This document shows, piece after piece, positions 34,067 to 48,100 of a DNA stretch of 64,000 nucleotides. Positions within the stretch are counted from its first letter, which is position 1. Each line of letters starts with the position of its first letter. The notes under the pieces were generated by a model. That model saw nothing but the letters and a program-made list of their open reading frames with translations. It searched no databases and was not told the DNA's origin. A program made the position numbers and the translations under genes. The stretch is from Lachnospiraceae bacterium AC3007 (GTDB lineage Bacteria > Bacillota > Clostridia > Lachnospirales > Lachnospiraceae), in NCBI GenBank assembly GCA_000621405.1, contig KK211271.1, forward strand, positions 124,001 to 188,000, in the 5' to 3' direction.

Positions 34067-35437
34067 TCACGGATCCATCCTTCCGTTCTTCCTCATCTCC
34101 CTCACACATTCGCTCAAACGCTTAAGGTCAGTCGCCAGGGGCCTGAGTTTTTCTATGGCCTTTCTGTTCTCATTAACGAGCTTATAATTATATCTGTATG
34201 AGTCCTCATATGAAGTCCTCATTGCATAGCGGATACCGAAGATATACGCAAGATACTCCCTCTCATCTATATCCAGCACACTCTGATACTCTATCGAGTT
34301 GGTATTCCCGAAGGGAGGGAAGAGCTCCGGAGTATATTCATTATCGTCGATATCAAACCGGCAATGCTCATATTCATTAAATACCACATACGTAGTATCA
34401 AGATAATCCGCAAGGTCATATGTGCTCTGAGCCATCTCCCATGTCTCCTCGGGAAATCCGATGATATAAAATCCCATCGTATCGATCCCCAGTGAGTGAG
34501 CGTGATCTATGAGTTCCTTCACCCTCCTGATCTCACCTTTTATACTGTGATAATCCTCGAGGAGCACAGCATCCGCGGACTCAACCCCGAAGCATATCAT
34601 CCCGACTCCTGCTTTTTTCATGAGTCCGAGCATCTCTTCATCAAGACTTTCCAGCCTGGTCTCGATCACGATCCTGATCTTTATTTCCTGCTCTATGATA
34701 CTCTCAAGGAGTTCCTTCGTTTTCTTCCTGTCCGCTGAGAAATACTGATCCCTGAACTGTATCTCTTTACTTCCGAGCTCCACGAGTCTTTTGATATTCT
34801 CAATTACCTGTTCAGTACTCTTTGTCTCATATCCGGAATAGCAGAGCTTATAAGGACAATAAAGACAGGACATCGGGCAGCCCCGGCTTGCTATGAGTGT
34901 CAGCCTGAGTCCCTTTGCTTCGTCTGTGTATTTCGTATAATCGACCAGCGTGTAATCGGGGATGGGAAGATCATTTATACCGATGTTTTTCTTTCCGATA
35001 TATTTCAGTGCATAATGATCCAACGGCTCCTCTATGATTTCGTTAATATAAGGAGCATTATTACTGATCCATTTTTTAAGTATTATCGCCGCCAGACCGG
35101 CTATCCGGATATCAGCCTCCGGCATCAGCGCTCTTACGGCCTCCAGGAGTTTCAGATCGGACTGTACCGTCTGTCCGGCAGTCTTAAGGATCACAATATC
35201 AAATGATTCTTTTTCAAGTTCTTTTAGGAGCTCATCCGGCAGCATCCTGCCTTCGATCATGGCATCAATGACCCTGACCTGATAGTCTCCGCTTTCGGCA
35301 AAGACAGTCGCAGCAGTCAAAAAAGTCAGATCCGGATAGATGTCGTTTGTGTTAAGAAGCATGCCCAACTCTCCGTGAGCATCTGTGTGAATGTTGAACC
35401 CGTAGTACGGGCGAAGAAAACAGACCTTTGTTTTCAT
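34067..35437 (-). CDS. Radical SAM protein with B12-binding-like N-terminal domain
   Basis: 456 residues. Residues 1-150 look like the Rossmann-type cobalamin-binding domain of the B12-dependent radical SAM class (VRVIDAMIEG, FDIVILKTAG), though the usual DxHxxG ligand motif is not evident. The radical SAM cluster motif is SRGCPMSCLYCPYKLC near residues 183-198, with following FRDQYFSAD, IRIVIETRLESLDEEML, CFGVESAD and GFPEETWE as expected for the TIM-like core. The last 60 residues are helical. Its chemistry is unknown; methylation or hopanoid- or antibiotic-type reactions occur in the class. It is alone, between two palindromic repeats. Confidence 0.85.
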   Translation of the reverse strand: MKTKVCFLRPYYGFNIHTDAHGELGMLLNTNDIYPDLTFLTAATVFAESGDYQVRVIDAMIEGRMLPDELLKELEKESFDIVILKTAGQTVQSDLKLLEAVRALMPEADIRIAGLAAIILKKWISNNAPYINEIIEEPLDHYALKYIGKKNIGINDLPIPDYTLVDYTKYTDEAKGLRLTLIASRGCPMSCLYCPYKLCYSGYETKSTEQVIENIKRLVELGSKEIQFRDQYFSADRKKTKELLESIIEQEIKIRIVIETRLESLDEEMLGLMKKAGVGMICFGVESADAVLLEDYHSIKGEIRRVKELIDHAHSLGIDTMGFYIIGFPEETWEMAQSTYDLADYLDTTYVVFNEYEHCRFDIDDNEYTPELFPPFGNTNSIEYQSVLDIDEREYLAYIFGIRYAMRTSYEDSYRYNYKLVNENRKAIEKLRPLATDLKRLSECVREMRKNGRMDP

Positions 35438-35481
35438 AGTTTTTCGGGGTCAGCAACTGCTCGATCATGAGTTGATCATGA

Positions 35482-35520
35482 GGACGGTTCTCTGATTGAC
35501 TCATCAATCATGAGAACGTT
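35482..35520. repeat. Diverged REP-like element, family B
   Basis: GGACGGTTCTC on one side and a mirror GAGAACGTTT on the other enclose an imperfect stem (arms 35487-35499 and 35504-35517). The neighbouring bases repeat TGATCATGAG. It occupies the gap between sufU and the radical SAM gene. Confidence 0.5.
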
Positions 35521-35534
35521 TCCCGGAACAGATC

Positions 35535-36011
35535 TCACTCTGTCGTGCAATATTCGTGACTACCTTCTGCGTGACCTACACTCTCCTTATTTTTTATCAT
35601 TTCTTCCATGGTATGCCAGCCAAGCACTGCGCACTTCACGCGTGCCGGCATGTGCGATATGTCCTTGAGGGCTGAAGCCTCGTCGAGATCGTCCAGATCG
35701 TCTTCCGTTGCCTTACCATGGATCATATTCATGAATTTGGAGCACAATTCCATAGCTCTGTCTTCTGATTCGCCGATGATAAGATCCAGCATTATGTCAA
35801 CCGATGCCTGCGAGATAGCGCAGCCGGATCCTGAAAAAGCGCCATCTTCAATAGTTCCGTCATCACCGACCTTCAGTTCCAGAAATATATCATCTCCGCA
35901 GGTTGGATTCTTTCCTTCCAGCCTTATCGTCGGATCGCTTAAGTTGCCGCGATGTGAGGGCCTGAGGTTGTGCTCATTCAGTATCTCTCCGTATATGGAT
36001 TCAAGTCCCAT
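35535..36011 (-). CDS. sufU: Iron-sulfur assembly / sulfur-transfer protein SufU
   Basis: 158 residues. It carries the zinc ligands of Gram-positive SufU: C38 and D40 in NPTCGDD, C64 in GSGCAISQAS and C127 in ARVKCAVLGWHT, and it has the insert that distinguishes SufU from IscU. It accepts sulfur from the cysteine desulfurase SufS. In most Firmicutes it is part of sufCDSUB; here it stands alone, its partners being elsewhere. GAGGAAGATCC precedes the ATG. Confidence 0.9.
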   Translation of the reverse strand: MGLESIYGEILNEHNLRPSHRGNLSDPTIRLEGKNPTCGDDIFLELKVGDDGTIEDGAFSGSGCAISQASVDIMLDLIIGESEDRAMELCSKFMNMIHGKATEDDLDDLDEASALKDISHMPARVKCAVLGWHTMEEMIKNKESVGHAEGSHEYCTTE

Positions 36012-36096
36012 GGATCTTCCTCTCTATAATGAATAATGTTTCAGCCGGATCATGAAGCATGAAATATTATACCATTATATACGAGGTAAGTCATTT

Positions 36097-36132
36097 GGGT
36101 GTCAGGGGGACGTACCTTTTGACACCCCTGAC
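36097..36132. repeat. REP-like element, family A (single arm)
   Basis: One arm of the family A palindrome: core ACGTACCTTTTGACAC with G-rich and C-rich ends, short terminal self-complementarity (GTGTCAGGGG with CCCCTGAC). It lies in the gap between the giant adhesin gene's hairpin and sufU. Confidence 0.75.
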
Positions 36133-36140
36133 GGCATAAT

Positions 36141-36167
36141 GAAGGCGGGGTGTTTCACCCCGCCTTC
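36141..36167 (-). terminator. Hairpin downstream of the giant adhesin gene
   Basis: Perfect 12-base arms (36141-36152 and 36156-36167), GC-rich, with a 3-base loop, starting 27 bases after the adhesin stop codon. No T-run follows, so it may protect the 3' end or depend on a factor rather than be a classical terminator. Confidence 0.6.
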
Positions 36168-36193
36168 CGTCAGCCTTACGGCCTCGTCAGATC

Positions 36194-39100
36194 TTACTTC
36201 TCAGCCTTTGCTTTGGCTCTTCCGAAGAGTTTCCTCTTCTTTTTCTTTGTGCCGTCTCCGTTCTCTTCTTCCTCTTCATCATCCGAGTAGACGAAGCTCA
36301 TGCCGATGAGTCCGGCTACACCGAGGATCATGATCCAGAAGTTGAGTGTCAGGTCGTCGCCTGTTACAGGTGACATCCTCTCACCAAGCACTCCGGCCTG
36401 AGGACCCTTCTTGACGCCAAGCACGTCTGACAGTACTCCGCCCTTCCTTTCACCAAGCACTCCGGTCAGATACCTTCCGCTCGAACTTGCGCTCGATGTC
36501 GCAGTCCTCGTGCTGGACGATGTCGTAGTCGTGCTGCTCGTGCTGCTCGTCGTCCTTGTCGAGGACGAAGAAGTAGTCGTTGAGCTTGAAGAACTCCTTG
36601 GCGGTGGCGGCGGCGTCTTATCGTTCGCTATGTAGTGCAGCTCGAGATAATCATCGCTGCCCGGCGTATTATGAGTCTCATCCACATCGAAGATGAATAC
36701 GTTGTTCTCAGGAAGTACATAATCCAAAGGAGCCTTTGTCTCTTCGAGATAATATGTACCCCACTCCAGATCCTTGATCACGATCCTTCCGTCAGAACCT
36801 GATACATATGTACCGAGTTCGTAGAGAACATCCTCACCTGCGATGTAGTTCGAAAGCACTCTTGAACCGCTCTTGTAGGCCTTATTTGAGTAGAGCTTGA
36901 ACTCAGCGCCTTCCAGAGGTGCCTCATCCTCTCCGTCAACCTTGATGATCCTGAACTCTCCGTAGAGAGGCTCATCAGCGAAGCATATTGCTTTCTTATC
37001 CCAGTTAGCCTTCACCCACGAATCCTTCTGAGTGACTGTACCGTCTTCTTCTACTATGAAGTGAGCCTGCTGGCTGTTAAGAGCATAGCCCTTAGGAGCC
37101 TTTGTCTCTGTCATCACATAGTAGCCGGGGCGTATTCCACCTGAAGCGGATCCTATAGCCACCTCAAGAGTCTGTCCGGACTTGAAGCTTGCGCTCCAGC
37201 CGCCCTTTATGATCTTCCAGTCCTTGTCACTCTCATTGATCGTGAACTCAGCGCCTTCAAGTGCAGTCGGCACCGCTTTACCGTCATTTACATCGTACTT
37301 CTTGATCTCGGTCTGGATGGACTCGTTAGTGAATATCCACTTTCCGTCTGCATCCTGTACGACCGTTCCGGGCTTATAACCTAGTACGGGTTCCTCTGTA
37401 ACCCTGTACTTGATCAGCTTGTAATCATTTGCTGCATCGTACTTCTGAAGATCCTTTCCGTCCTTATCCTTAGTGAACGTGAAGGACGTCGTTCCCGGGT
37501 TAAGTACATAGGTGTTGATCTCCTTCTCACCCTTGCCGCTGTCCGCAAACAGGTGGAACCTGATAGCGGGACGGGCATCGGCCCTCTTGTGATCGACCCA
37601 TCTCTTCTCAACCGGTATCTCGACAGGAATGTTCGTTACGATATTCAGGAACCTTACGGTGTCATATCTTACATCGCCTGTCTGGCTTCCGAGAGTTCTG
37701 TTGCCCTTGATACCGTTGTAGCTGACTCCTTCGTATGAGCCCTCATATGCGGTGTATCCGGGCACAGGATTCTCCTCTATCTCATAGATATAGTTCTCGT
37801 ACTTACCTGTCCGCTCACTCCAGTACTGCGCAGCATACTTATTGGTAGTGTGCTCCTTTGCAGTCTGGCCCTTCTCGGTGATGATAGTCTCTTTAAATAC
37901 CTCAGGCTTATCACCGGGCTCCATATCCAGAGGCTGCTTGTTCCTGGAGATCCTGACAGTCACATGGTCATAGACTTCGCTAAGTTCATTAGCCTTTCCA
38001 CGCCATGTCTTGATGAGCTTGAAGTACAGCTCCTTCGTGTTCTCAGCCTTGTTGTTGAGCACATATTCATCACGAGGTGCAGGGTTATCTGTTGAAGTCA
38101 GGCAGCCGTCCTCATCTACCTTAAGGTCTACATACCCGCCGTTCTTTACTACTTCCTCATTGGTGAACTTGCAATCATCCGACACTTCCTCATACAGTCT
38201 GTAATTGCCCTTAGGCAGTCCTGTGAAGGTCCTTGATTCATCAGCAGTCCTGACTGTCCACCAGCCGTTCTGATCCGAATCTTTCTCGTCAGGAGTTGCA
38301 TACCATTCACTGACCGTACCCTCATCAGGGGTTACCGACTGCTCAATTCCGAAGATGAGCCTTCTGGCAAGCCTGAGCCTTACACCCTTGTTGATAGGAT
38401 GCTCAGCGTCCACACCAAGGAACCTCTTGGTAACCTTGATCTTGCCGATCCAGGGGTTATGGACTTTGAAGCTGATCTTGTTGTCAAGGATGGAGAATGT
38501 GTTCGCATCACCGGACGACATTGTAACCACGAGCTTACCGTAATTATCTTTACTGATAACCTCAGGATCTTTCACATCAACGGTAAATGACTTGCCATCC
38601 TTCCATGCCTTGTCAATATCAAACAAACGCTTTTCTACAGGTATATTTTCAAGTCCTGTCTCCTTGATGGTGTAAGTATGCCTGCCGGGGGCGTCATACT
38701 TGATCTCCTTAAATTTGATTTGTGTTTTCACATTGCCATCAGGTTCAACTGATATGTCGATCGTACCGACATTAGGAGTATTATCTTCGGCTATCACAGG
38801 CTGACCGTTCTCAGTAACTTCAAATCTGAGAAGCTTCATCTGCTCCTGAACTTCCTTGGTAGGCTGGACGAGCGAGTCGTCCACATACTGCAGGAGTTTG
38901 ACAGCGTCAAACTGCAGTGAGCCTGTCCTCTTGACATAGTTCCTGAAGTAAGCATCAGCCGTAACCGGAGGCTTTTTGTTAAGAAGAACATCGATGAAGC
39001 TCTGCTTCTGCTCAGGCGCCACGCCTTCATATTCCACATCCTTGGTTACGCCCAGTGTACCATCCTTATTATCCTTGATGGTGACTGTGACCTTTGCATA

Positions 39101-42100
39101 CTTCTTTGCACCCTCATAATCGATCTGAGGATTCTTATCGCTCTCATCTACCTCGTAGATATAGTACGTACGCGTTCTCTCGGGCTGATACTCATCTCCC
39201 ACAAAGAGGTCGTCCTGAGTATAGTCGAAGTGCCATTTTGCGATATCCTCAGCCTTTGTGATCGTCTGTACTCCACCAATGGCGTCTTCCTGCTTCCCGC
39301 CTTCCTTGTCTGTGATGTATAACTTGAATCCTCCTGCAGGATAATCGTAATCATCATAGACCTTGGCTGCAGTTACATCTATTCCGCCATCAGCTCCGTA
39401 GACGTTGGTAAATGCCGAGAATCCGTCTCCGCTGAATGTCACGGTAGGTGTAAGGGTTCCGTTCTTTTCAGCATCAGACATCACTACCGTAATGGTCTGT
39501 GACTCGGGCTTTGTATATCCGGCACCGTCAGGAGTGGTCTCCTCGATAGTGTAGGTATATGTGCCCTCCTTTGTGTACTTGATCTTATCAGCAAACTGGG
39601 CCAGACCACTTTCGTCTGTTTTAGCTGTGATGTAGTCCTTTTCACCGGTTTCAGTAACGATCTTGCCTGCCGGATCAGTTGCTGTGATCTTGAACTCGAA
39701 GGTCCGCTTGATCTGGTTATAAGGAAGAGTCTTGCCGCTGGGTGTCTTTACAGTCTTCATCGCTGCAAACTGTACCTCTCCCTTGGTGCTGTATTCATTG
39801 GTGATCGTAAGGATATTGCCCTTAAGACCCTTAAGGTCTTTCTTTATAAGGCCTCCCTTGCCGTCATCATACAGAGTGAAGGTTATCTCATGATTCTCTA
39901 TACCGCTGATATCGTACTTCATTCCGGGATTGGTACCGGGAACCTCGCGGATATAGTATTTGAATTCCTTCTCCTTTGCACCGTCAAGATCTGCAAGAGT
40001 GTAGCCGATCTTATCAAAGACTACCTTGCCATTCTGATCGTTGTACTTGGTCTGGAGCACATTGCCGTCAGCATCCTTCAGTTCGAAGCCGAACTCTTCG
40101 GGATCCATGGTCTTGCCGTTGAGTATCTTCTTCACTTCAGGTGCAAACTCACCATTAGCTCCGTATCCGTTCTCGACGCTTCTTTCGATCTCCGATACTT
40201 CCTTGCCGTCGACAACTGCATCAAGTATGTTGTCGGTCTTAGCCCTGGTGTCGGTAAATGTAACAGTCACAGGATCGATAGCGCCATATTCTACATTGTC
40301 CACGGTCTTTCCTGAAAGAACGTTATCATTGCCGTCCACTTCGGCTAAGGTGTAGACATGCTCCGCTGCCTTTGTATATCCGGTAAATTTCACACTGCCT
40401 ACAGGATTAGCCTCAGTAAGAGTTACATACTTGGGCTCCTTGACCTCACCGGCAAAAGCACTGTCGGTCACACTGTCAGTCACCTTCACTCTGAACTCGG
40501 CTCCTGCGGGCCATGTCGTCATGGACTTTGTGACCTTGATCGTCACTTCGCCCTCTGCATCATATCTGTTGGTTATCACCGCGCTGGTCGGACCATAAGT
40601 CGCGGTGGCAACAATAGACTTTTTGTCGGGACCGTAAGCTACGTGCACATATACAGGATGATACTTATCGGTAAGTTCCGTGCCGTTATCATCTACATCG
40701 GCAGTGAAGCCTGTCTTTGCATCTTCCTTGATGTAGTATGTGTAGTCTCCTATCTGATCCTCTTCATACCTGATGGTTGCAAACTTGAACTCACCGGTCT
40801 CGGCATTTGTGGTAGTTACGGCAGGAACTCCATCTACAGCCACATATTTGCCGTCCTTCACCTCATACAGACCAAAGGTGAAGCCTGAGAGATCCTTGCC
40901 GACTCCAGTGGTGGAGAGCACCTTCTTTTTGCCCTCTATGACCACTTCGCCGGGCTTAAGTTCCGGATGATCATTGAGAAGATCAAGATCGATCACGCCG
41001 TCAGGCGTATCATCGGGTGTCTTCTTGTCGGTACCCTCTGCCTGAGTGATGCTTCCGTCAGCATTCCAGTAGTAGGTATTTGACTTATTGGTCTCAACCA
41101 CTCTGTAGACGATCTCGAAGCCATTCTCGTCATACTTGTCAAGACCCGCAAAGATAATATCGCCAACCTTGGGCACAGGCTTCGAAAGCACATTGCCCTC
41201 ACTGTCCTTGACGTCCACATAGTTACCGTTAGCATCCTTCATCTGAAGTGTTGCTACGAACCCGGTATAGATACCATCCTTTGAGACTCCGCCGGTCTGC
41301 CATGTCTTATGCACATGAACATCGACAACCTCAGGCTTCAGTCTGTTTGTGATGACATAGCCGCTTCCGTCATTGGATGCAGTCACTCCGATGCCCTGAT
41401 TGTCTGCAAGATACCTTTCTTTCGTATTGGTATCGAGTTCCTCAAGGATCTGGTATTCATATGCTACGCCAAATTCGTTGGTCTTAAGTATGCTCTTGCC
41501 GTATTCTTTTGCTACTTCATTATTGAATACGAAGCTGTATGGATCTTCACTATCCTTTGTCGCCCAGACTGTAAGGAAGTTCGGTTCAGTCCAGCCCTTA
41601 TCAGTTGCGAGCTTTCTCTGAAGAGCTACCTTGATCCGATCAGGTCTTACCTTCTGCTGATTCTCACCGTCGACCCAGATCTTCTGACCGGAGAATACGA
41701 GCTCGCCGATCTTCGTATCGTACATGCTAACAAGATATGTACCGTCGGCATCCTTCGGAGCATCATTACCGTTGATATATACCTTGCCGTATTCATCTAT
41801 GGTGAATGCAATGGGATCAGCCACAAGATATCCCTTGGGTGCCTCTGTCTCTACAAGAGTATAATCTCCGGGGGTCAGCCTTGTTATCTCTATCTTCTCT
41901 GTAGCTGATGAAGTAAGACCGGTCTTTACAGCCTCGCCATTGGCATCTCCCTTGAGGATCTCAAGCTTCGCATCCTTAAGAAGCACCTTATTCTCCTCTG
42001 TAGATGCGCTTCCATCATATTTCGCAAGATAGAGCCTTATAGGAGGATCAGCTATTGTGATATTCAGACTGTCTCCGAGACTGTCTTCGCTCACATTGGC

Positions 42101-45100
42101 ATGGTCGGCGCCAGGTCCAGGTATGATCTTGATTTTCCTGTCGGACTGAATCTCGAATTCCACATCAGCTGCCTTCGCATAGCCGTCGGGAGCTTTTGTC
42201 TCAGTGATCTTATAAGTCTTGCCGGTTGCAAGGCCCTTCAGGGTCATGGTGCCGTCCGACTTCATACTGTCTTCGACAGCGCCATCAGGTAAAGCAGTAC
42301 CGTCAAGCTCAGTCACTGTATACTCGGCGCCTGTCAATACCGTCTCGGGTGAATTCGCATCAACCTTTTTAATCGTGATCGGGCGAACCCTGTTATTGAC
42401 AACTATAAGATTAGTAACAGAGCCGTCTGCGGCCTTGACTATATCCTTGCTGTCCTTTACCTCGACCTTGTTATCCTCTGACAGGACCACGGTAGCTTCC
42501 TGTGCCATTTCGTAGCCTGCGATCCGGTTTGTCTCTTTAAGTGTGTATTTGCCGGCCTTCAGACCATAGATGGTCTTATATGTGCCGTCTGAGGTCCACT
42601 CTTTTACGACCTTGCCTTCGCTGTCCACAAGCTTAAGAGCAGCACCCTTAAGCTCTGCGCCGGTTGAGAAATCCTTCTTGCTTATGTTCAACTCGGTAGG
42701 AGTATTCACGAAGGAAAGAGCCTGCTGCTTGTCATCGGAAGTCACGCTGAGTGTTCCGTTGCCGTTGTCGGCTATGGTCACCTTGAACGTCCTGGAAGCA
42801 ACAGCGATGAACCCATCCTTTTTACCCTCGGTTACCGTGTACTCCTTGGTACCGATGTCTTTAGATGTGTACTTAAGCTCATTACCCTGCCCGAAGCCTT
42901 CTGCTACTGTGTAGGTGATCTTGCCGTCCGCATCGCTGATACCGGTAGCGACCACCTGTCCGCCAAGCTTCACCTCAAAGGTGAATCCATCAAGTGACAT
43001 ATCGTCATCGGACTTCGCAAAGCTCTTGATGCCTTCAAGAGGAATGCTTCCTTTTGCCTCATACTTATTCTTGAACCGTATCGAATCATTATCGCCATTA
43101 AGGAATTTGTCTGCAATTGTAACCCAAAAGCCCTTGTTCTTGTCGGTGTCGGTTATGGCCTTGACAGTCTCTTGAGCCTTAAGCTCGCCGCCCTCGAGCT
43201 TCAGCACCACGCGCATCGCATATTCCTTGGCGTAATCCGGTTCTTTTACCTGTACTACTCCGTCTTCAACAGCGCGCTCAGTGACAGAGTAATACAGAGT
43301 CTTTTCTGTCGCGCCGCCAAGATCCGAGAGATCGTATGTCAGATCATCGAACGCGAAGGGCTTGCTTCCGGTCTCACCGGCTGTATATGTCACCGATGCC
43401 GACTTAGCATTCTTATCAGCATCGATCTGTCCCTCAGCAGGAACAAGGTCGAACGTGAAGGTCTTATCCTTAGATGCCCTTCCCTCAAGAGTCTTCGTGC
43501 CGCCAAGCTTTACTTCGGCATGGTCGCTGAACACATTCTCAAATTCAGGGAAGTCATCGCCGTAGGTCGGCTCTGCCGTAAGAGTTCCGTCTCCGTTATC
43601 CTTTACTTTCACGGTAACAGTCTGGGTGTCGGTCCTCTTTTTGTAGTTATCCGAATCTTCGGTGATCTCATCGATAGTATAGGTGTACGTACCTGCTGTC
43701 GTATACTTGATAACGTCTTCTCCGCCAAAGGTCACAAGACCATCCTTGTCGGTCTTTGCCTTCTGAAGAGACACGCCGTTTGAATCCTTCAGCTCAAACT
43801 CAAACTTTTTATCAAGATCAAGCTTAGTCAGATCAAGTTCATTGGTCCCGTCAGTTACCTTCTTCTGAGCGTTAAGCCAGACTGTGCCGGCTGCATTATA
43901 CTCATTCTTGAACACAACATTGACAGTTGCATCATCGCTTAGGGCTACTCCGTCCAGAGTGACCGTCTTTACAAGGCTGCCCTTTCCTTTGTCCTCAAGA
44001 GTCACATTGATCTCATGATCGGTATCATCATATGTGATGCCGTCAAGCTTGTTATTGACCGCGCCTTCAGGGATCACCTCATGTATGTGATAGGTATAGG
44101 TCGTGCCGTCATCGGCGAGAGTATATGTCTGAGCGGCAAATGTCGCCGTACCCGAATACTTCTTACTGTTAGCTTCGCCGCCGATGGTCTGGGTATCGAT
44201 CACATTACCCTTATCATCCGTGAACTCGAATGAGAACGGCTTTGTAAGAGTCATTCCGGTCATTATCTTTGTAACCTGCGGAGCAAAGCTTGCGCCTGCA
44301 TTGTATGTATTAGTGAAGGTAACTGGAATCTCCTCAACCTTCTGTCCGTTGTAGACGGGCTCCAGCTTACCCTTTCCGACGCTGGTCCATGTGACAGAAT
44401 AGATCTTCGGAGGCCTGTCGTAGATGATGCCCTCCGAATCCTCTCTCGGTGCTACCTCGACAAGCTTATAATCATGTACCTTGCCTGCCTCTGATGCACC
44501 TGCTGTGACCTTGATGGGATCAGACTCTGTCTTTGCAGCACTGAGCACTATATCCGATCCGACCTGAGTGCTTCCGTCATAGAGCTTAAATGTAAAGGTC
44601 TTGTCCTTAGGCCACTTGTTGATGGACTTCTTGACCTTGAAGTTTAACTCTCCCTTCTCATCATAGGTATTGTTGAAGCCTGTGCTCTTAAGAGCTTCTA
44701 TAGCTCCGGAAGTGTTCACGCCAAGAGTACCGTCTCCGTTATCCGTGATGGATGCCTTAACGGTGTATGTCCTGGTGTCATATTTAATACCGTTAACTGT
44801 ATAGTCGTTCTTTGCGGTAGCTTCTTCGGGAAGATGCTCTCTTACGACATAGGTGTAGGTCTTACCGGCATCATTATTGGCAAGAGTGTAATTGATCTTG
44901 TCAAATGTTACCTTGCCATCAGCATCATTGCCCTTTGTCTGGAGCACCACACCGTCCTTTACAAGATCGAACTTGAAGAGGTCAGCTGTAAGAGCCTTGT
45001 TGAATACCTTCTTAGTCTCAAGATCGAGAGATCCTGTCGCATTGTAGGTGTTGATGAAGACGATATCATTTGCGCTCTTCTCCACGTTGATCTCGATCTT

Positions 45101-48100
45101 GCCGTCTACTATGGAAGGAGTTACCTTTGCGGTATATACAGTCTTATCATAAGTAACACCGGGCTGCTTTGTATCTCTCTCCTTGAACTCATAGAGATCG
45201 AATTTCTCATTAGTCACGTAATCCTGAGCGGAATCCTGATCAAAGGCGTCAAACTTAACATCTATATTTGAAATATCCGATCCAATATCCGATCCGGATC
45301 CTGCCTGGAAGCTCTTCCAGGTCTTGCCGTTCTTCGTCACATCGATCCAGAATTCATCATCTGCGGTAAACTTGCGGCCCGTGATCTTCTTCTGGATACG
45401 GACGGAAGCCTCGCCGTTCATGGGATAGATGTTCGTGATCTTCCTGGCATCCTGATTGGCAGTCCTGTCATCATTGGTAGATGACACATTAAGTGAACCG
45501 TCCGCATTGTAGCTGACCGTTACCGTAAATGTGATGCCGTCGGAAGGCGTAACACTGGCTGCACCATTGCTGTCTACTTCCTTTATCCTGTAGTGATGCA
45601 CGCCTTCGCCGTAATATGTGAGTGCATCGAAGCAGTCGATGAACCATGACCCTGTTCCCTTGACCTTGACGGTCTTTTCCTGAACCGTCTTCTTTTCATC
45701 CTCGTCGATAAGCTGGAACTTAAGGAACTTTTCTACGTTGCTGGGAAGATACTTCGTAGTCTTGACAGCCCAGGGCTCATAAGTCACGGGCCTGGACTCT
45801 TTGTTGGTAAATACTGCGCTCTCGGCATTTGTTCCGTCTGTAGGATAACTTACATCAGCAACTATTCCATAGAAGGTCTCAGCGGGATTGTCGCCGACTT
45901 TCTCCTTGCTCTTCTTATAGAATGATCCCTTTGTGAGATGTACATATACCTCAGCCTCATGGACAGTCTTGTCATAGAGTATGCCGTCCTTGAGCCAGTA
46001 GGTCTTTGCATCATTTCCGCTGCCTACAGTAACTTCGGTAGCGCCGTTCACTATCTCTTTGATCTGATACTTATAGACTGTCTCCTCATAATCCTTCTCA
46101 GGATACTTGATCGTGCCGAAGGAGACCGTAGGATTATCCTTCCTAGCAACAGCCGTATTGCTTTCAGGCATGGGCACAGACTTATCGAGCTTATTGCCTG
46201 CCTTATCATATGCGCCTACTGCGCTGAGTTCGAAAGTAAAGCCTTCACTCGGCCATGTCTCTCCGTTATAAACCTTTGTAGCCTTGAGCTCAGCCTGAGC
46301 CTGGCTGTAGTAGTTGTAGACCTGTACGCACTGCACATCCACACCGGGTCCTACTGTAGCGATGATACTGGAATAATCGTCTACCTGGTTGGGGTCATCT
46401 GAAGCCCACCAATACTGTCCCGCTTTTCTATCTCGAGCATCCTTTTCATAGTATTTGTATTTTGCAATACTATACTTCGTAACCTTTGTATATTCGGGAT
46501 GAAGAGCAGTCTGTCCGGGCTGAGGGATCACGACACCGTCCGCTATCTCCTGTACAGTATATCTGCCTGCAGGGATATCATAGATCGTCCAGTGTGCATT
46601 ATGATCATAGGTCACTTTGTATGTAACACCGTCATTGCCTTTAACCGCTCCGGCAGTTCCCTGTGTTCCCACATATCCGTCAAGAGTGAACCGGAAGTTC
46701 TCGTTGCCGACCTTATGGTCAAGGTTCGTAACTACAAAGAGCACCTGATTAAGGGCTGAATTACTGTTATCCCTGACCTCTTTAGCCCCAAAATCATTGA
46801 CCACGGTCTTGTGGATACGAAGATTCCCCCTTGCATTCCTGGTGTTCATGATCTCGATATTCGTATCGCCGCTTCCAAGCCTAAACTGGATGACATCCAC
46901 ATTGGTGTCAGGCTGCTTGCCTATGGTGTACTGCGTTCCCTCAGCTCTGTAGGACGCCTCGAAGCCTTCGGGAGGTCCGTATTTACCGTTAGAGTACTTG
47001 TTATCATGCTCGACGATATAGTAATCCTCGTCATTCCTGAGAGTTACAGTCTGACCGTTCAGCTTGTAGCCAACTATCTCGACGGTCTGCCCATTCTTTA
47101 TCGGCTGGAACCATTCTTCCTTTCCGTCGCTGGTTACTGATATTACGGGATCATATGTTGAAGCTCCATTTGCCTTACGGAAAAGTTCGAAATAATAATC
47201 TCTCGAAAGATCCTCATTTCTGGAACTGTTCACGTTCTTCGTGACCTTGAAGGACCTCTGCTCAACTTTGTGGTTAATAAACTCGGGCATGCCGGGCCAG
47301 CAGTTGTATTCCGTTACATTCCTGTTTACCTTTGTCTCGGTCCAGACAATATATTGGGTGATACCGTTGTTAATCAGCTTTTCACAATTAACGAATACCT
47401 TGATGTAGAAGGGTTCAGCATCATACTGAATACCTGACGCACTGCCATTTACTTCCGTTACCTTATACATAAAGGAAATAAAATGCACCCCGGAACCGTA
47501 ACCGTTTGGAGGATTCGGGCTTGGACTTCCCTGCTTCCAGATATCCTCCCCCTTAAATGTCAGCTTTCCTATCAAAGCCTGGTGATCCGGAGTATCCCTA
47601 TTGACCGTTACCGTCATCTCACCGTCGGAATTCATTCCCGGGATAGTGGGAATCTTCGACTTGTCCGTAATGATACCGGAATTAACGTCGCCCGTTTCTT
47701 TACCTGTATATTTGGAAACCTTGAAGGTGAATCCCTCATCAGGCCACTGATCATTTGAAACTTCCTGCTCTTTGTCATCCTTGAGGAACTTCTTGAGCTT
47801 CAGATCAATGCTGGTCTTGCCGTTTTCTACTATCTCGATGTCCTTTGAGATGCAGTGCCACTCAGCTCCGCCGATCTTCCTGATGTTATTCGCTACAAGG
47901 AAACCTGCTGCTACGGAATCATTCCAAAAATCACCTCTGGGTACGAGGAATGTGCCGGTTACAGGGGTTGAAGTATGTACTTCTTCAGCATTAGGGCAGT
48001 TGAAAATGATCTTCTCAAAGAGCACACTTTCATTGGAATAACCCTGAGGAATATACTGCTCGCCGTCAATAAACAGCTTATACTGATCGATATAGATCTT

